From contig BRXU01000030.1 of the NCBI GenBank assembly GCA_030267565.1, positions 941,001-1,005,000 on the forward strand: 64,000 bases of DNA, in the 5' to 3' direction. Positions 1 to 13,800 of this stretch are shown piece after piece. The position numbers were made by a program, and so were the translations under genes. The notes under the pieces were generated by a model. It did not search any database, was not told the DNA's origin, and worked only from the letters and a program-made list of their open reading frames with translations. Source of the DNA: Pleodorina starrii (lineage: Eukaryota; Chlorophyta; Chlorophyceae; Chlamydomonadales; Volvocaceae). Within the stretch, counting starts at the first letter, position 1. Each line of letters opens with the position of its first letter.

Positions 1-443
1 AGCAAGAGCAGCAAGTAGCAGCATCAGACCGTCCGTGACAACAGCCGCAGCGCATGCCGAAGGCAAGTCGGCGCGCGCGGAAAGTTGGGAAAGGGGTTAT
101 GCGGGGCCTCGTTGGAATGATGGGAGCATCGTTGCAGGCGCTGCGAAAGGGCCGGCATCGCCGATGGCACAGACACAGCCCGGAGGAGCAGCGTATCCGT
201 CCGTCTCTGACGTAGCATGGCGTGGTTCGCGTTGTGGGGTTGATGTCATTGGGTGGTGATGCGCCCGACCCAGAAGTCCCGCCCCGCCCCCGCCGGTGCC
301 AGTGCCGGCACCTGCACCTGCCTGTGCGCGCAACGCACCTTCCCCACCCCCAACCCACCCCGGCGTCGCACGCACAACATATGGGCACGGCATCTGTACG
401 ACATCTGCTTCTTCTGTCGTACATTCTACCCCAAGTACGGTAC

Positions 444-1319
444 CTTCTTGGACGCCTCCGGCAAAGAAGGCTCCAAAAAGAAGCAGTTGGTGGAGCCTTC
501 GATGTTGTCCGAGGTCTTTTGGCGACCTCGCCCGGGCATCGCCTCCCGCAGCCGCTCCTCAATGTCCGGTACGAACAGACACAGCGCTGCCAGCAGCGCA
601 GCCAGCCACTCGGAGCGGAGCTGTTTGCGGCGGGGAGCGGTGCGGTGGGTCCGGAGGGCGGGGTGGGACCGGGTGGGGCAGGAGCGTGCAGCAGTTGTGA
701 TCAAAACGGGCAGCTTCGGGAAGGGTACACGGAGCTCCGTGTAGTAAAAGCTGGGCGTGGTGGAGAGAGGGAGAGAGTACAGTGTTTGTTTTGGGTGGCG
801 GTGTGAGGTTTGGGGTGAGGCGCAGTGAGGGAAGAGGTGGCAGCGGTGGTCAGGCAGGGGCCAGGGCGGGGAGGAGTGTGTGTGTGTTTGGGGGGGGGGC
901 GGGGCTTAGAGCAGCGGCCGGACCTGGGCCTCTGGGGTGGGCTGCACGCCTGCGATGTGGTTGATCACCAGCAACGTGCCTAGCACGGCTCCCACGACGC
1001 GGGGAATCAGGCGGTCGTCAAAGCCGGGGATGCCCAGTGTGAAGCGGAAGACAGCCACATCGATGTCCTCATCGCCGAGTCCACCTGCGTGAAATGGGAA
1101 GGCGAGTTGAGACCTCACATCGCCGGCGTATACACAAGTAGATGTAATAAAATGATGTTAGGGATTGTCACCTCGTCGGTTGGTCTCAGCGTGGATGTGG
1201 GTAGGCCTGCGAGCGGGTCGTATGGTCCGTAAAGCTGCTGGCGCCCCCGGGGTCCGCAGAAGCCGGCTACGGACTAGTGGACACTGCGAGTTGAAGCATT
1301 TTAGGATTGTGTTTGACAT
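444..1319 (-). CDS. CCB2/CCB4-like cytochrome b6f heme-attachment factor, 5' part
   Basis: Three consecutive exons join in phase: 1319-1172 (ATG at 1319, ends in phase 1), 1084-924 and 620-444 (ends in phase 0 before a GTACCG donor), giving 162 codons. The first exon is a basic, Ser/Ala/Arg-rich leader like a chloroplast transit peptide. The second carries FRFTLGIPGFDD and RVVGAVLGTLLVINH, a membrane-spanning segment. The third carries LRSEWLAALLAALCLFVP, a second hydrophobic segment, followed by PGRGRQKT. This order fits the CCB2/CCB4 family, thylakoid proteins known to attach heme ci covalently to cytochrome b6. The two paralogues cannot be told apart here. The gene continues below 444; I could not fix the next acceptor in 1-443, so the C-terminal half is missing. 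The family call is from remembered signatures, not a search. Confidence 0.72.
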
Positions 1320-3047
1320 GGTTATCCTCTAGAACTCCGGCGCGAGTACAGCCTTCAGTCTACCACTGGTGAACACAGGAAAGCGCCACACCGATTTCGT
1401 TTTTTATTTCTCAATTCCGTATGATGCCTTTCAACATTTGTTAAGGAATAAAGGCAAGTATCCAACTGCGACTTACAGCCAGGATCTAAGACGGTTAAGC
1501 CGTTGCGAGTCTGTTGTCCGACGACGGTTGCCGCCTTGGTTGCCGCTGCCTACTTCAACAAATACCCCCCCACACACACACAGCGAGATCCCTCGCAGCC
1601 CCTGCCTCACCTCCTGCCAGATGAAACATATATCCACTCATCCTAATGCAGCACACCCAACGCTTCGAGCTGTCACAACTTTCAGAACTTCTGAACAGTT
1701 TTGTGGGGGCACGGAGGACGGCTTTGGGGCACACGCAGTGTCTGACCTGCTGGGACCCTAGAACTCGGCTCGTATGGATACTTGTTCAGGTATGGGGTTA
1801 CGCTTCCCCAACCAAGTCACCCGCAAAGCGCACACAGAACTGTGGGCGGGGCGATCCAGCCTGATTCAGCCCAGCCACACCAGAGCCGGCTCTGAGCCAC
1901 ACGATTTGTTACAAGGGTCGCAATCACAGAGCCCCGAACAAGCCGTGCCTACCGTATGATCTCAAGACCTGGTCCAGGCAAGAGGCTGGTCTGAGTCGTA
2001 CAACCGGTAACCGGTAACCAACAACTCGCACAATATTCGTTCAGCATCCCGAATCCAGGGCCTCCCCGGACAGGCAGGACCACCGCTTCGCAAGCCAACC
2101 CACGAGATCCACACGGATCCACGTGCCATCCAATTTGTCCAAATCGGCCGGCGCGCATTTAGTTGCAAGACAAATCAATGGAAACAGAGCAATCAATGCA
2201 CACTCGGACATGGGGAAGACGGAGGCACACACAGCGGAGGACAATGGAAATGAGCAGCACCTCTCGCGCCCTTCTTGCGCCCGTTTGCCGGTGGGGGCGG
2301 CGCATCGCCGCCATCGCGCAGAGAATTAATTATAGAACTTTATAAACAGCAAAGCGCCTGTCCAGCCGGGAGGCGTCCATCCGCCCGATATATAGGACCC
2401 GATTCAACTGCCGACCCTAAACAGATCGCGACACCCGAAACGACCGAACCCAGAGATTCCAACACCGTCTGATGCCTTACCTGTTAATGATTGCACACGC
2501 GCGCTCGCTTGCAAACTGTGCTGAACTGGATTTTAATCCAAGCAGGAGAGCTGAGTGATGGCAATCAACAAGGAAGGCGGCCGGACACCCAAAAAAAGCC
2601 GCCAAACTCCTCCCGTGATCGAGCGGACAATGGCAGGACACCCGTCATGATTCCCAATCTCGGAAAGCCGTTTGCAACATTCCTGCATATCTGTGCCGGA
2701 ATCAACTCTTGAGCGTTTCTTTCATGTTTCCATCCTACGCTGCTCTGCAAACACCACAAAACGTGCGGCCCTTTCGGCCGCGCCGGATCAACAGCAGCAA
2801 ACGGTTCATCCAGCATGCTGCAGTGACAAACCTTACGTACGCCAACCTTGCCATTAAGCTTGCCTCCCGCACCCTTGGAACGCCAAAAGCCTGACTCCCG
2901 AGACTATTCCACATCTCCGGACTCGGCGAAAAGCGCGCGTATATTTCGTTCTTCCTGCTCTGGAAATCTGGAGTGACTTGGCATTGCCGCAGTGCCCCGG
3001 TGCTGCCCCTCACGGACTCCGCCATCGCCTCCTCCTACTCCGCCATC

Positions 3048-3130
3048 CCGTCTGTACCCCCGTTTCCCCGCCTGTACCCCCGCCTGTACCCCCGCCTGTA
3101 CCCCCGTCTCTCCGCCTGTACCCCCGTTTT
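3048..3130. repeat. 12-bp minisatellite
   Basis: Tandem copies of GCCTGTACCCCC, about six in all, with a CGTCTCT interruption. They lie in the intergenic stretch with no sign of coding use. Confidence 0.85.
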
Positions 3131-4507
3131 CTTATATCGCGACAACACTTGACAATAATCAATCCCTCACCTTTAGGGGGCCAGAACAACCTGGAGCGCG
3201 GACAAACGCACTGGGCACAACAATGGAATGCCCGCCCTCCTGCACACCAGTATGCGAGCAGCAGCTCTATCTCCCCCTGATGAGCTGCTGCGCTTGTGGC
3301 CTCAATGACCTCAACACGCATCACCTCACGAACACATCACCTCACGAACACATCACAATCGCACATATCACATATCACATATCACATATTACATCACAGA
3401 GGGGTTCCGACGTTGACACCCGCCATCAGCGCAGAGCAAATCGTGCCGTGCTCCGGCGCCGGTGGCGCCGTGCGACGGCCCCCTCTCTCTCTCCGTGCGC
3501 GATTGGTTCCAGCGGTCGGTCACCGCTCCGCAGGGGGGGGGGCCAGTATCGCACCCCATTTAGCAGAACAACAGAGAACAGTACTGGGGAGGCGGCGCCG
3601 TTCGGGCTTCGAATTCGTACCTCGCGAGCCGCCCGTACCGCTTGGTCGCCCGTACACTCAGACGGTGTTGCCCCCCGCGGGGGCGCCGCCGGCCCCAGTA
3701 GTCCCGGCCCCAACCCGGCCTCGGGGGTCCCACGCCGAAAGCTCCCCGCGGGTGGTCCCGCGCCAGTGCGGCAGTACGACGCGTGTGTGCCCGCAATCGC
3801 CGCGCCGCCAGCAGCACGGCGGCCGGCTTCTGCGGCCGCCTCCTGAGTCCTGACTGCTTCGAACCGCCGCTTGCTTTCAGGAGTTGCGCAGCCTCTTGTT
3901 GAAGTTTCGCCGCCGCCGCCACCAGCGCCGCTGCCTCCTAAGATGGTAGTGCACAGGCCCGCGGCGGGGAGCTTGGAACTAGACGTGTTCATTCCCTGAA
4001 GTTGCCCGCTGCGCGCGCTAGCTCGCGTCGCCGGCCTGTGGGCTCTGCACAGGAGGTGTCGAGGGGTCGAGGGGTCGAGGGGAGGACATGAATGAATCGG
4101 TTTGGTTTGCAGTAATTGAATGGACAAGAGAGGGTGACGGGAGGGGGCCGGGGCGAGGGCATTTGGGCGGTGATCAAGGGCTCGGGTGCGAATGGGAGGG
4201 GGTGGGAAGTAGGAGGCAGGCAGGATGTGGCACAAAAGAAAGCAGAGATAATAATATATCAATAACAAGAGGAGACGAAACGAGTCGTCTGCTCAGTGAC
4301 GTGCAAGCCCCTGGCTGGTTGGTTACATCGTTCCTAATTTGTTCGAGCCATACGTGTAGACGTGACCGCATCGGGGAAGTCCGCAAACGGAGCGCGTGTA
4401 CGACAGCAGCGCCGTACATCACGGCCGTACCCGAGGAGGAAGCCAGGGAGCTCCTGCGGAGAAGCGGCGACGGACGCACCGGCGGCCACCTGCACGGAAT
4501 GTTTGGT

Positions 4508-4553
4508 AGGGTTGGTTGGTTGGTTGGTTGGTTGGTTGGTTGGTTGGTTGGTA
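4508..4553. repeat. (TTGG)n microsatellite
   Basis: About eleven uninterrupted GGTT units, in non-coding sequence 3' of the cell-wall gene. Confidence 0.9.
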
Positions 4554-4942
4554 GGTGGTTGTGTAGGTGTGTGGAAGGGCGGGTGGGTGATTGACGGCTG
4601 GATGCGTCTACATATGGTCAGTTGGCAACAAGTTGACAAGAAAGCATGAGCGGTACTTTTGAAGTCCATCTTAACCAGCAACTGCTACAACTACCACTGC
4701 GAGCAGCCGATGGCCAGTGTGCAGGTTGTTGACGATAAGTCGTTGACCGGAATCGCTGACAGGAATCGTTGACCGGGTCGTTGACCGGAAATGTGTTGAC
4801 GCCGAGCTTCACCAGCACAGGTTCGCAGGGCCGTATTTAATTCAACTGTAATCTTTTGCTTTAATCTCTGCCTGGTCGTCACGTTTTTGTATTCAAATAA
4901 ATCCTTTTTCCTTTTTCTAAATACGGAATGGTACTGCCGTAC

Positions 4943-7826
4943 TCACTGCGGTGGTGACGGCAGTGGCGGTGGTGATGTAGCGACTCCAGCAACCACCGGG
5001 ACCCGGGGCCGCGGAGGAGGCCTTGGCGGCGATTGGCGCGGGGGCGGACGAGGCGCTTGTGGCGGCGCTTGCCGGGGGGGCGGACGCAGGCGGGGGGTTG
5101 GTGGGGGACGGGGACTGGGCGGGGATCTGGGCAGTGGGGGCGGGGTTGGCGGCTTGGGAGGGCGCGGAGGTGGCAGGTGGGGCGGCCTGCGGACAAAGGA
5201 AGGGGAGCAATATCGTGTGCGTGCCTATTTGGGTTTGGGACGTACGACTGGGTTGGTAGTGGGGGCAGCGTGGAGCGAGCTGACGTTTCCTTGAAAGTGG
5301 GAAAGGTCGGCTCATGTCCTAAATAGGCCGCCTAAAGCGATGCCCCATAAGCACAGTGACACGAGTGGGGTTGAAGGCGTGAAGCAGGAGATGAGAGCAA
5401 ACGTTGTCACGGATGGAAGAGATGCGAAGCAGGAAAACAACAAGCTCTGACAAATAAATAGCGAACGGCAAATTGCACATCGTGGGGCGTAGAAGCTTCA
5501 CTGCCGGCGTAGAGCCACGCCGCTCTGACGGTTGCTTTTGCAAATTTAATAATCTCCTTTCTAAGATGAGAGGTTGGATGACTTACGGTGGTGGGGGAGG
5601 TGGTGGGGGAGGTGGAGGTGTTGGTGGTGGTGGCGGGGGTGTTGAGGGCGGGGAGGGTGGAGGTGGTGAAATAGGTGGAGGTGGGGTTGGAGGTGGAGGC
5701 GGCGGGGGAGGTGGCGGTGGGGGAGGATGAGGCGGCGGCGGCGGTGGTGGCAGTGAGGGAGGAGAGGGTGGTTGTGGCGGAGGTGGTGGGGGTGGTGGAG
5801 GCGGGGGTGGTGGCCGTGAAGGTGGAGGTGGGGGAGGTGGTGGTGGTGGGGGAGGTGGCGGGGGTGGGGGAGGAGTAGGTGGCGGTGGTGGTGGCGGCGA
5901 TGTGGGAGGCGGCGGTGGTGGTGGCGGAGGCGGTGGTGGTGGGGGTTGCAGTGGTGGGGGTGGGGGCGGCGGAGGAGGAGGTGGCGGAGGTGGGGGCGGA
6001 GGCGGCACGGGGGGAGGTGGCGGCGGCGGTGGTAGAGGTGGCGGTGGTGGTGGTGGTGGGGGTGGTGGTGGGGGTGGCTGAGGGAGAGGTAGTGGGGGTT
6101 GCAATGGTGGGGGTGGGGGTGGTGGAGGAGGAGGTGGCGGTGGTGGGGGTGGAGGCGGCACGGGGGGAGGTGGCGGCGGCGGTGGTAGAGGTGGCGGTGG
6201 TGGTGGTGGGGGTGGTGGTGGGGATGGTGGGGGTGGCTGCTGTAGTGGTGGTGGGGGTTGAGGTGGTGGGGGTGGGGGTGGTGGAGGAGGAGGTGGCGGT
6301 GGTGGGGGCGGAGGCGGCTCGGGGGGAGGGGGCGGCGGCGGTGGTTGAGGTGGCGGTGGTGGGGGGGGTGGGGGTGGTGGGGGTGGTGGGGGTGGCTGCT
6401 GGAGTGGTGGTGGGGGTTGCAGTGGTGGGGGTGGGGGTGGTGGAGGAGGAGGTGGCGGTGGTGGGGGCGGAGGCGGCACGGGGGGAGGTGGCGGCGGCGG
6501 TGGTAGAGGTGGCGGTGGTGGTGGGGGTGGTGGGGGTGGTGGGGGTGGCTGCTGGAGTGGTGGTGGGGGTTGCATTGGTGGGGGTGGGGGTGGTGGAGGA
6601 GGAGGTGGCGGTGGTGGGGGCGGAGGCGGCACGGGGGGAGGTGGCGGCGGCGGTGGTAGAGGTGGCGGTGGGGGTGGGGGTGGGGGTGGGGGTGGGGGTG
6701 GCTGCTGGAGTGGTGGTGGGGGTTGCAATGGTGGGGGTGGGGGTGGTGGAGGAGGAGGTGGCGGTGGTGGGGGAGGAGGCGGCACGGGGGGAGGTGGCGG
6801 CGGCGGTGGTAGAGGTGGCGGTGGTGGTGGTGGGGGGGGTGGTGGGGGTGGTGGGGGTGGCTGCTGGAGTGGTGGTGGGGGTTGCAGTGGTGGGGGTGGG
6901 GGTGGTGGAGGAGGAGGTGGCGGTGGTGGGGGTGGAGGCGGCACGGGGGGAGGTGGCGGCGGCGGTGGTAGAGGTGGCGGTGGTGGCGGTGGTGGTGGTG
7001 GTGGGGGTGGGGATGGCTGCTGGAGTGGTGGTGGGGGTTGTAGTGGCGGACGTGGGGGTGGTGGAGGAGGTGGTGGTGATGGGGGCGGCGGCGGCACTGG
7101 GGAAGGTGGCGGTAGTGGCGGTGGTGGTGGCGGTGGTGGTGGTGGGGGTGGGGATGGCTGCTGGAGTGGTGGTGGGGGTTGCAGTGGCGGAGGTGGGGGT
7201 GTTGGAGGAGGTGGTGGTGATGGGGGCGGCGGCGGCACTGGGGGAGGTGGCGGTAGTGGCGGCGGCGGTGGTGGTGGTGGGGGTGGGGGTGGCTGCTTGA
7301 GTGGTGGTGGGGGTGGCAGTGGTGGAGGTGGAGGTGGTGGAGGAGGTGGTGGCGGCGGTGGTGGCGGTAACAACCTGCGAATACGGTAAGGGGGATCAGG
7401 ATTGTTAATCAAATCAATTATTTTACAAAGATGCGAATGATTTGACCCTGAGTTCCCTAGTCCCTACCCCAATTAAAACCCTAAAACCCTAAAACCAGCA
7501 CACGGCCTTATAACTCAAACACTGCATCTAGGGGCAACAGTGCATCGAGGGCACTACGAGTAAGAGAGAAAACATTTCCTAAGTCTGCCCGGAGACTTCT
7601 AAGCCTGCCCGGAAACTACGAAGTCCTTGTTGAAGTGCATACAGAGGAAAATCGAAAAATTGTGGAAACTGTGATGAGATGGAGAAACGCTGCTACTCAC
7701 GGGGATGGGGGTGGGGGTGGCAGCGGCAGCGGAGATGGTGGTGGAGGTGGGGGCGGCGGGGGTGGTGGTGGTAAAGGCGGCGGAGGTGATGGCACGTCCA
7801 GTGCCGGCATGAATGGCAGTAAAGGC

Positions 7827-7861
<35 letters not shown>

Positions 7862-10800
7862 ATATGGCGGGAGCCTGGAAGGGGATGAAGACTGCGGCTG
7901 TAATGGTGAAGGGGGTGGAGGCGGCGGTGGGGGTGGCGGTGGCGGAGGAGGCGGCGGAGGAGGGGAAGGTGGTGGAGGCGGGGGTGGAGGTGGTGGAGGG
8001 GGGCTGGTAGGGAATGAAGACTGCGGCTGAAATGGTGAAGGGGGTGGAGGCGGCGGTGGGGGTGGCGGTGGCGGAGGGGGTGGCGGAGGTGGGGAAGGTG
8101 GTGGGGGTGGGGGTGGAGGTGGTGGAGGCGGGCTGGTAGGGGATGAAGCTTGTGGCAATAGCGGTGATGGAGGCGGTGGTGGGGGTGGGGGTGGGGGTGG
8201 AGGTGGAGGTGGCGGAGGTGGGGAAGGTGGTGGGGGAGGGGGTGGAGGTGGTGGAGGCGGGCTTATAGGGGAGTTCGCTTGTGGCAATAGCTGTGATGGA
8301 GGCGGTGGGGGTGGGGGTGGTGGAGGTGGAGGTGGAGGCGAGGCTGGTGCGGACAGCTGTGGGGGTATTGGTGAAGGTGGTGGAGGCGGCGGTGGGGGTG
8401 GGGGTGGAGGTGGAGGTGGCGGAGGTGGAGAAGGTGGTGGTGGGCTGGACATTTCAGACGGCAAGAAATAAGTAGGTGGAGCCGTAAGGGGTTGGGGAGG
8501 AGGCGGTGGCGGAGGTTGTGTGTTCGGCGGGTAATCAAGTGGTGTGGTTGAAGATTGTGATGGTGGGGGAGGTGGTGGGTGTGGTGGGGGTGGGGATGGA
8601 AGTGGGAGTAGGGGAGGATACGGGGAGGAAGGTGAAGGAGGCGGGTGTGGGGGCGGTGATGGTGGAGGCGGAGGTGGCGGGTGTGAAGGATAGGCAGGTG
8701 GGGGAGGTGGCGGCGGAGGGAGGGGTGGAGGCGGCGGAGGCGGTGGCGGTGGTGGTGGCGGTGGTGGCGGCGGCGGTGGCCTTGGTGGGGGAGGCGGTGG
8801 CGGTGGGGGAGGCGGCGGCGGCGGCGGCGGTGGTGGAGGGGAAGGCGGTGGGGGTTGCGATGGCAGGTGGGGTGGAGCCGGGGGCAGCGGTGGTGGCGCG
8901 GGTGGAGATGAGGGCGGTGAGGGCGGTCGCGGGAGCCTGCGGTTTGGGGACATCAGGCGGGGCGTTTGCGGTGAAAAGCGCATGAGTGTGTTCGTGTGTG
9001 TGTGTGAGGGGGGGGGCCAACAGAAGCAGCAACGGCAGCAAATGTAAGGGTAGGGATATTGATGGGTAGCCTTCTTCCGTAGCAGACGGCGACCATTCTT
9101 CTGGGAGGAGGTGGAGACGTGGAGTGGCAGTCACACACCCCAAAGACCCTAAGCCCATCTCCCCGCCATGTCCCGTATGTTCTGCCCCTCGCTTTACGGG
9201 GGTTGCCACGTGCCAGCCAGCTGCTGGGGGGCCCAATGGGAGCAGGGGCCCAACCCGCGTGAGTCATGTAACTAAGGGTCTTACCATAAAACCCTAAAAT
9301 CCAAACGATCTCCCTGCTGTGCAACGCAAGGCAAAGCCCGACTACGCGCCCACCCTTTCCAGGTAGACGGATGAGCGCAGCGTGTGAGAACTGGAAGCCT
9401 TGAAACAAGCCATATCAAGCTCCTAAGGCCCCGCCCGACCCCATCATCCAAACGCAATCCACGGCAAACACGCGTGTGGGCCACAACCCGCGTCTCGCAC
9501 CCGGGTGGGTCGGGGGGTTGCGGTGGCGGCAGCGGTGGCGGCAGACAGGCGCAGCAGTACATCTGTACGGCCGCGTAGCGGGCTGGCGGCAAGCAGGTTG
9601 TCAGCGGCGAGTCGCCTCCCCAGCCGGTCTGTATGCCCGCCGTGTTGGTGGAGGACTGGGGGGAAAGGAAGGAGGGTAGGAAGGAAGGAAGGACCCGTGG
9701 GAACGAAGGCACCGATCAAAGTACCGGTACCCACTTTGCGGTGGGTGGTGGGTGGGGATAATGTGAGTAATGTCACGTGGGTGGTGGTTGTGGATGGATT
9801 TCTGGATGGGTTGCGGTGGTGGGTGGTGGGTAGGATCGGCAGGAGGTTTGGAGATAGCGGAGACGTCTTGGAGCGAGATGGACGTGCCAAAGCACACCCG
9901 ACGAGGCGCGTCTCGTAGCCATTTGTACTGAGGTGTGGGTTGGTGCGCGAGTGGGTGCCATGGCCCATGGGTGGGCGCATGCAATCTCCCGCAGAGGCGG
10001 GAGTTGCGTTCTAGGTGTCAGCCCCGCTCCATCCGTCACACCCTCCCCCCGTCAGCCCCACACACACTCCTTCCGTCGCTCTTACCTGGGCCCCCACCTC
10101 CACCCCCACCTCCACCTGCGCAAACACCGACAGCAGCCGCGACTGCGAACTGTCCCATGGGTCACTGCAGTTCGGTGCCAGGCTCGACACGTCCAGGCTG
10201 ACCGTCCCGGCCGCACCCGGCTCATTGCCTGGGGGACTGCCACGAACCGACCACCAATTCCCAGAGCCCGTGTGGGGACAGGAGGCGGCCGCGCCTCCGT
10301 CGTCTTCTCCCGCGTCCGACTGCTGCTGATGCTGCCGGTGCTGCAGGGACGCAGCCACGAGCAGCGTTGGCCTGTCGCCGGCGCCGCCGCCGCCTCCGGA
10401 TGCGGACGCCGAAGCGGGCGAGGCGAAGTGGTAGTGAGAGGAAAGGCGAACTGTAACGCGCAGCGCCGCGGGCCTCACAGCGTTGCCGACAGCAGTGGCG
10501 GCAGCGGCGCCGGTGCTGCTGCCGGTTCTGCTGCTGCTGGTGCTGCTGCTGGTGGCGTCGGGTGTAGCGCTGTTGTCGGTGGCGGTGATGGGGATGTTGC
10601 GATCCCCGGTGGTGGTGGATGTGGAATCGTCTAGAAGGACGACGTCCATGGAGCCCAGGGATTGGTTCGCGGAGGAGAGCAGGGGGAAGGCGAGGCCGGG
10701 TGAGGGGCTGCTGCTGTGGAGGGGGCTCCCCGGGGGGCCCAGACAGAGGCAGCCACCTGAGGGGTGATGATTGATGCGGTGGGAGGCGGTGGGACAGGGG

Positions 10801-13800
10801 ACAGTGGTGGGAGGGAACATACCGTACATACACGGAGTAAAATACATACACGGCGGAACATACATACACGGCGGAACAAACACGGAGTAAGATACACGGG
10901 GACAGGGAAAAGAACATCACCGGAGGCACGGGACAGCAACGGAACACGGGGGGCAAAGCCGGAAAACTGGAAAACTGGAGGTTTGCCGGGATCGGGGCAG
11001 GTAGCTTCTTGTCCTTATTCGAGCGCCCTGCTGCCGTATCTAAGACCTGAGGGGTTTCGGAGCTGTCCGCCTCTGGGCCCCCATTCTGGTCCCCCCCCCC
11101 CCTGACATCCACGCGCTGGGAGCGCTCTCCAGCCCTTTTGCCCCCAACGCACCTCCGGCGGGGCGCTGCGGAGAGGGCGGCGGCGGCGCCAGGGGCATCG
11201 ACTGGCCCGTAGCAGGCGCGCCGTCCTGTACTTCAGAAGAGCGCAACTCGACGCCTGTTGTGCGATGTGGGCGCGCGGGCGGAAGGGGCCAGAGCCGGCG
11301 GGTTTGCAAGGGGGTGCCGTATTTCCCAGCACCGCACCAACAGACGGCGAGTATCGAGTGAAGGGCATCGATTAAAGACTCGTCCAGGTTCTTGAACTGC
11401 AGAGTTGCTGGCTTGCTGTATCAAGTATCATCCCCGCTGGGGTACCGCTGTGGGATAAGATCGCACAGATTTTGCCTAGCAGAGGCAGTGTGACCAAGAA
11501 GACTTGGTCACAGCAGTCGGCGCTCGGCGGAAAGCGGTGAGTTTGGGCTCCCCCAAAAGGGACTCTCCGTCTGTCGCCCACGAGTCGTTCTCCCCTTTCC
11601 GCCGCTTGGAGCTTACACCGCGTATTGGCCTTGGCCAGATGTCCCAGTGTGGTGCACCACCGACCCGCGGGTCACTCCACATCTACCACTGAGCACCGAC
11701 TCATTGGTGGGCCCACACGCGTACTACCGACCCAGACGGTCTCTCCACACGTCTATCACTGACCCATGGGTCATCCCTTCCCCGATTACTTACCGTCTGT
11801 GTCGTCGCCATTCGAGGCGTTTCCCGGGTCCTGCAAACCAAGGCCGCCGGCAGGACGGCGGGGGATGGTGGACAGGGCCATGTTGTGAGGGGCGGGGGCA
11901 AGCGGGTGCGCAGCTTTGGGAGGCGCCCCAGCATCCTACCTAGCTACCTAGCTACCGCACAAGGCATGTGCACAGATTCCGGGGTTGGGTCATCACACAA
12001 ACACACACACATACACACACGCACACGCACATGCACACACACATACACATACACACGCACACGTGCTCATCTTGGAAAGCCTGTCCTTCGGAGTTTGGAC
12101 TTAAAGCCGCCAGTGGCGGATTGCTACGTTGCGCCCCGAAGCCCGAACAGGTGCACGCGCACCCTCGCGTGGAGCCGTCGAGGCCCTCAATTTCGCTGTT
12201 TCCAGTTTCTATGAGATCCCCAGGAGCCCTCGGTTTGCTGCTTCCTTTTTCCTTTTTCCTTCTTTTTCCGTCTTGCAACACGCGTAGTGGTGCGTTCCCC
12301 TGTTTTCATGCGGAGCGGCGACCCCGCCGCGATGGTGGGCCACACGTGCGCAGGCCCACACAGACGTGCAACAAGCAGCAGCGCACATCCGCACTCCAAA
12401 GAGCACTGTAGCGTATGCATACGCTCTAGTAGTTGTCGTAGTTACAGTAATACAGTACTTATAGCAGTTGTAGTACCGTAGTTATATTTGTTAATATTAG
12501 TTGTAGTAGTTGTAGAAGTTATAGTAGTTTACCCACCTGGTTGCTACCGGAGGGCAGTCTTGGAGGGACCGGCGATGCGACGCGCGGCGGCACTGGCGGG
12601 CTGCGCTTCGACCCTGGCCCTGACCTGGGCCCGGGCCCGGGCGGGGGAGCGCGTCTCGTCGTGCCGGTCTTGGTCGGCGCAACCGCCGCCGCCAGTTCAG
12701 GACTGGGTGGCGCAGACTCCGCTGCCGGCGGCAACGATGGCACCGACGGCTGCGGTAACGTGGGTACGGATGACGCGGTTGGCGCGGAGGATGGCGCGGA
12801 TGGCGCGGAGGATGGCGCTGAGGATGGCGCTGAGGATGGCGCGGAGGATGGCGCTGAGGATGGCGCTGGCGATGCCGTCGCTGATGTCGACCACGGAAGC
12901 GGCGGTGGCGGAAGTGGATTCGATAACAGCTGCTGGTACGGCGGGTTCACCGCTACCGGTGCCGCCGCCGGTGAAGAAGCGGGCGGCGCGGTTGCGGTGG
13001 GGTCAGGGGTCCCCGTCTGCCCGTCAGCAGCAGCGGCGGCCACCGCCGCCGTGGGAACACCTGACCAAATGAGAAGCGGAGGGGGAATGGGTGGCGGGAG
13101 GCGACGCACGGGGATCAGATCAGCCACCGGACGTGAAGGCAGAGACGGAATGGAGCCGGGCAGGGTGAGCAGCAGGTCGGCAGTTGGCAGAGGTGGTACC
13201 GTAAGATGCGCTGAGTGCGTGATGACCCGTGGGTCGGTCGGCTTCCTTTATCTTTTGTTCACAGGGGAGATCATTAGAGAGGGAGGTTCTCGAGCCCACT
13301 TTGCGTGTGGGCTCGTGTGTGGTAGTTACAGTGGGCTCCACTGTAACGGCTACAATAGCCAGGCACCACAGAATGTCTCACCCGGGCCCCGGCAAACGGA
13401 ATGCCCCCGCCCCCCCGTTGGAAACATCGCATTTCAATCTGCCGCCACTTCGGCTGTGTATCCAGCCCGGCGCGGCCCGTGAGATACGCAGCCGAAGTGG
13501 CGATAGGTTGACGTGCGACTGTGTTACCGGCGGGAGTGGGGGGAGTCAATCCCCATCCCGGGAGGAGGCGCGTAACTGCGCGCTTACGCCACGTTTCAAT
13601 GACTTCACGCGGCCTGCGTGTGCACGAGGGCAGACACGGCACCCGATAGCCGTTCTGCAAGCTGGCTGTTGCTGTTGCAGCATCATCCCATGCTTTTGGG
13701 GTTACCCGGAGGTCAGGTCAACCCTCCCTGCTTATGGGTGTGCCTCCCCTATTACTATTATTATGATGGCAGCCGCAAGTGTGTGCCCCCCAACCGCAAC

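Larger units (their letters stand above)
1320..4942. other. Intergenic stretch, no confident gene
   Basis: This lies upstream of the CCB-like gene and downstream of the cell-wall gene. GC is lower than in the coding regions and all frames are broken often. A minus-strand open frame at 3426-4090 is Ala/Gly/Arg-rich and shows no family signature; I do not call it a gene. If the stop of the cell-wall gene at 4943 is bypassed by the good GTGAGT donor that overlaps it, a further exon could start near 4489 (after TTCCGTGCAG on the minus strand). Two tandem repeats are listed separately. Confidence 0.5.

Noticed and set aside
5879..7300. Plus-strand open frame of 473 codons (Val/Ala/Glu/Gly)
   Set aside because: It is the shadow of the polyproline rod exon on the other strand. 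The proline frame has proper acceptors and donors in matching phase and continues into adjacent exons.
12541..13482. Plus-strand frame rich in GAEDGAEDGA
   Set aside because: The minus strand has the phase-matched exon 13060-12537 with Ser/Ala/Pro repeats. The plus frame is the complement of the same 12-bp repeat.
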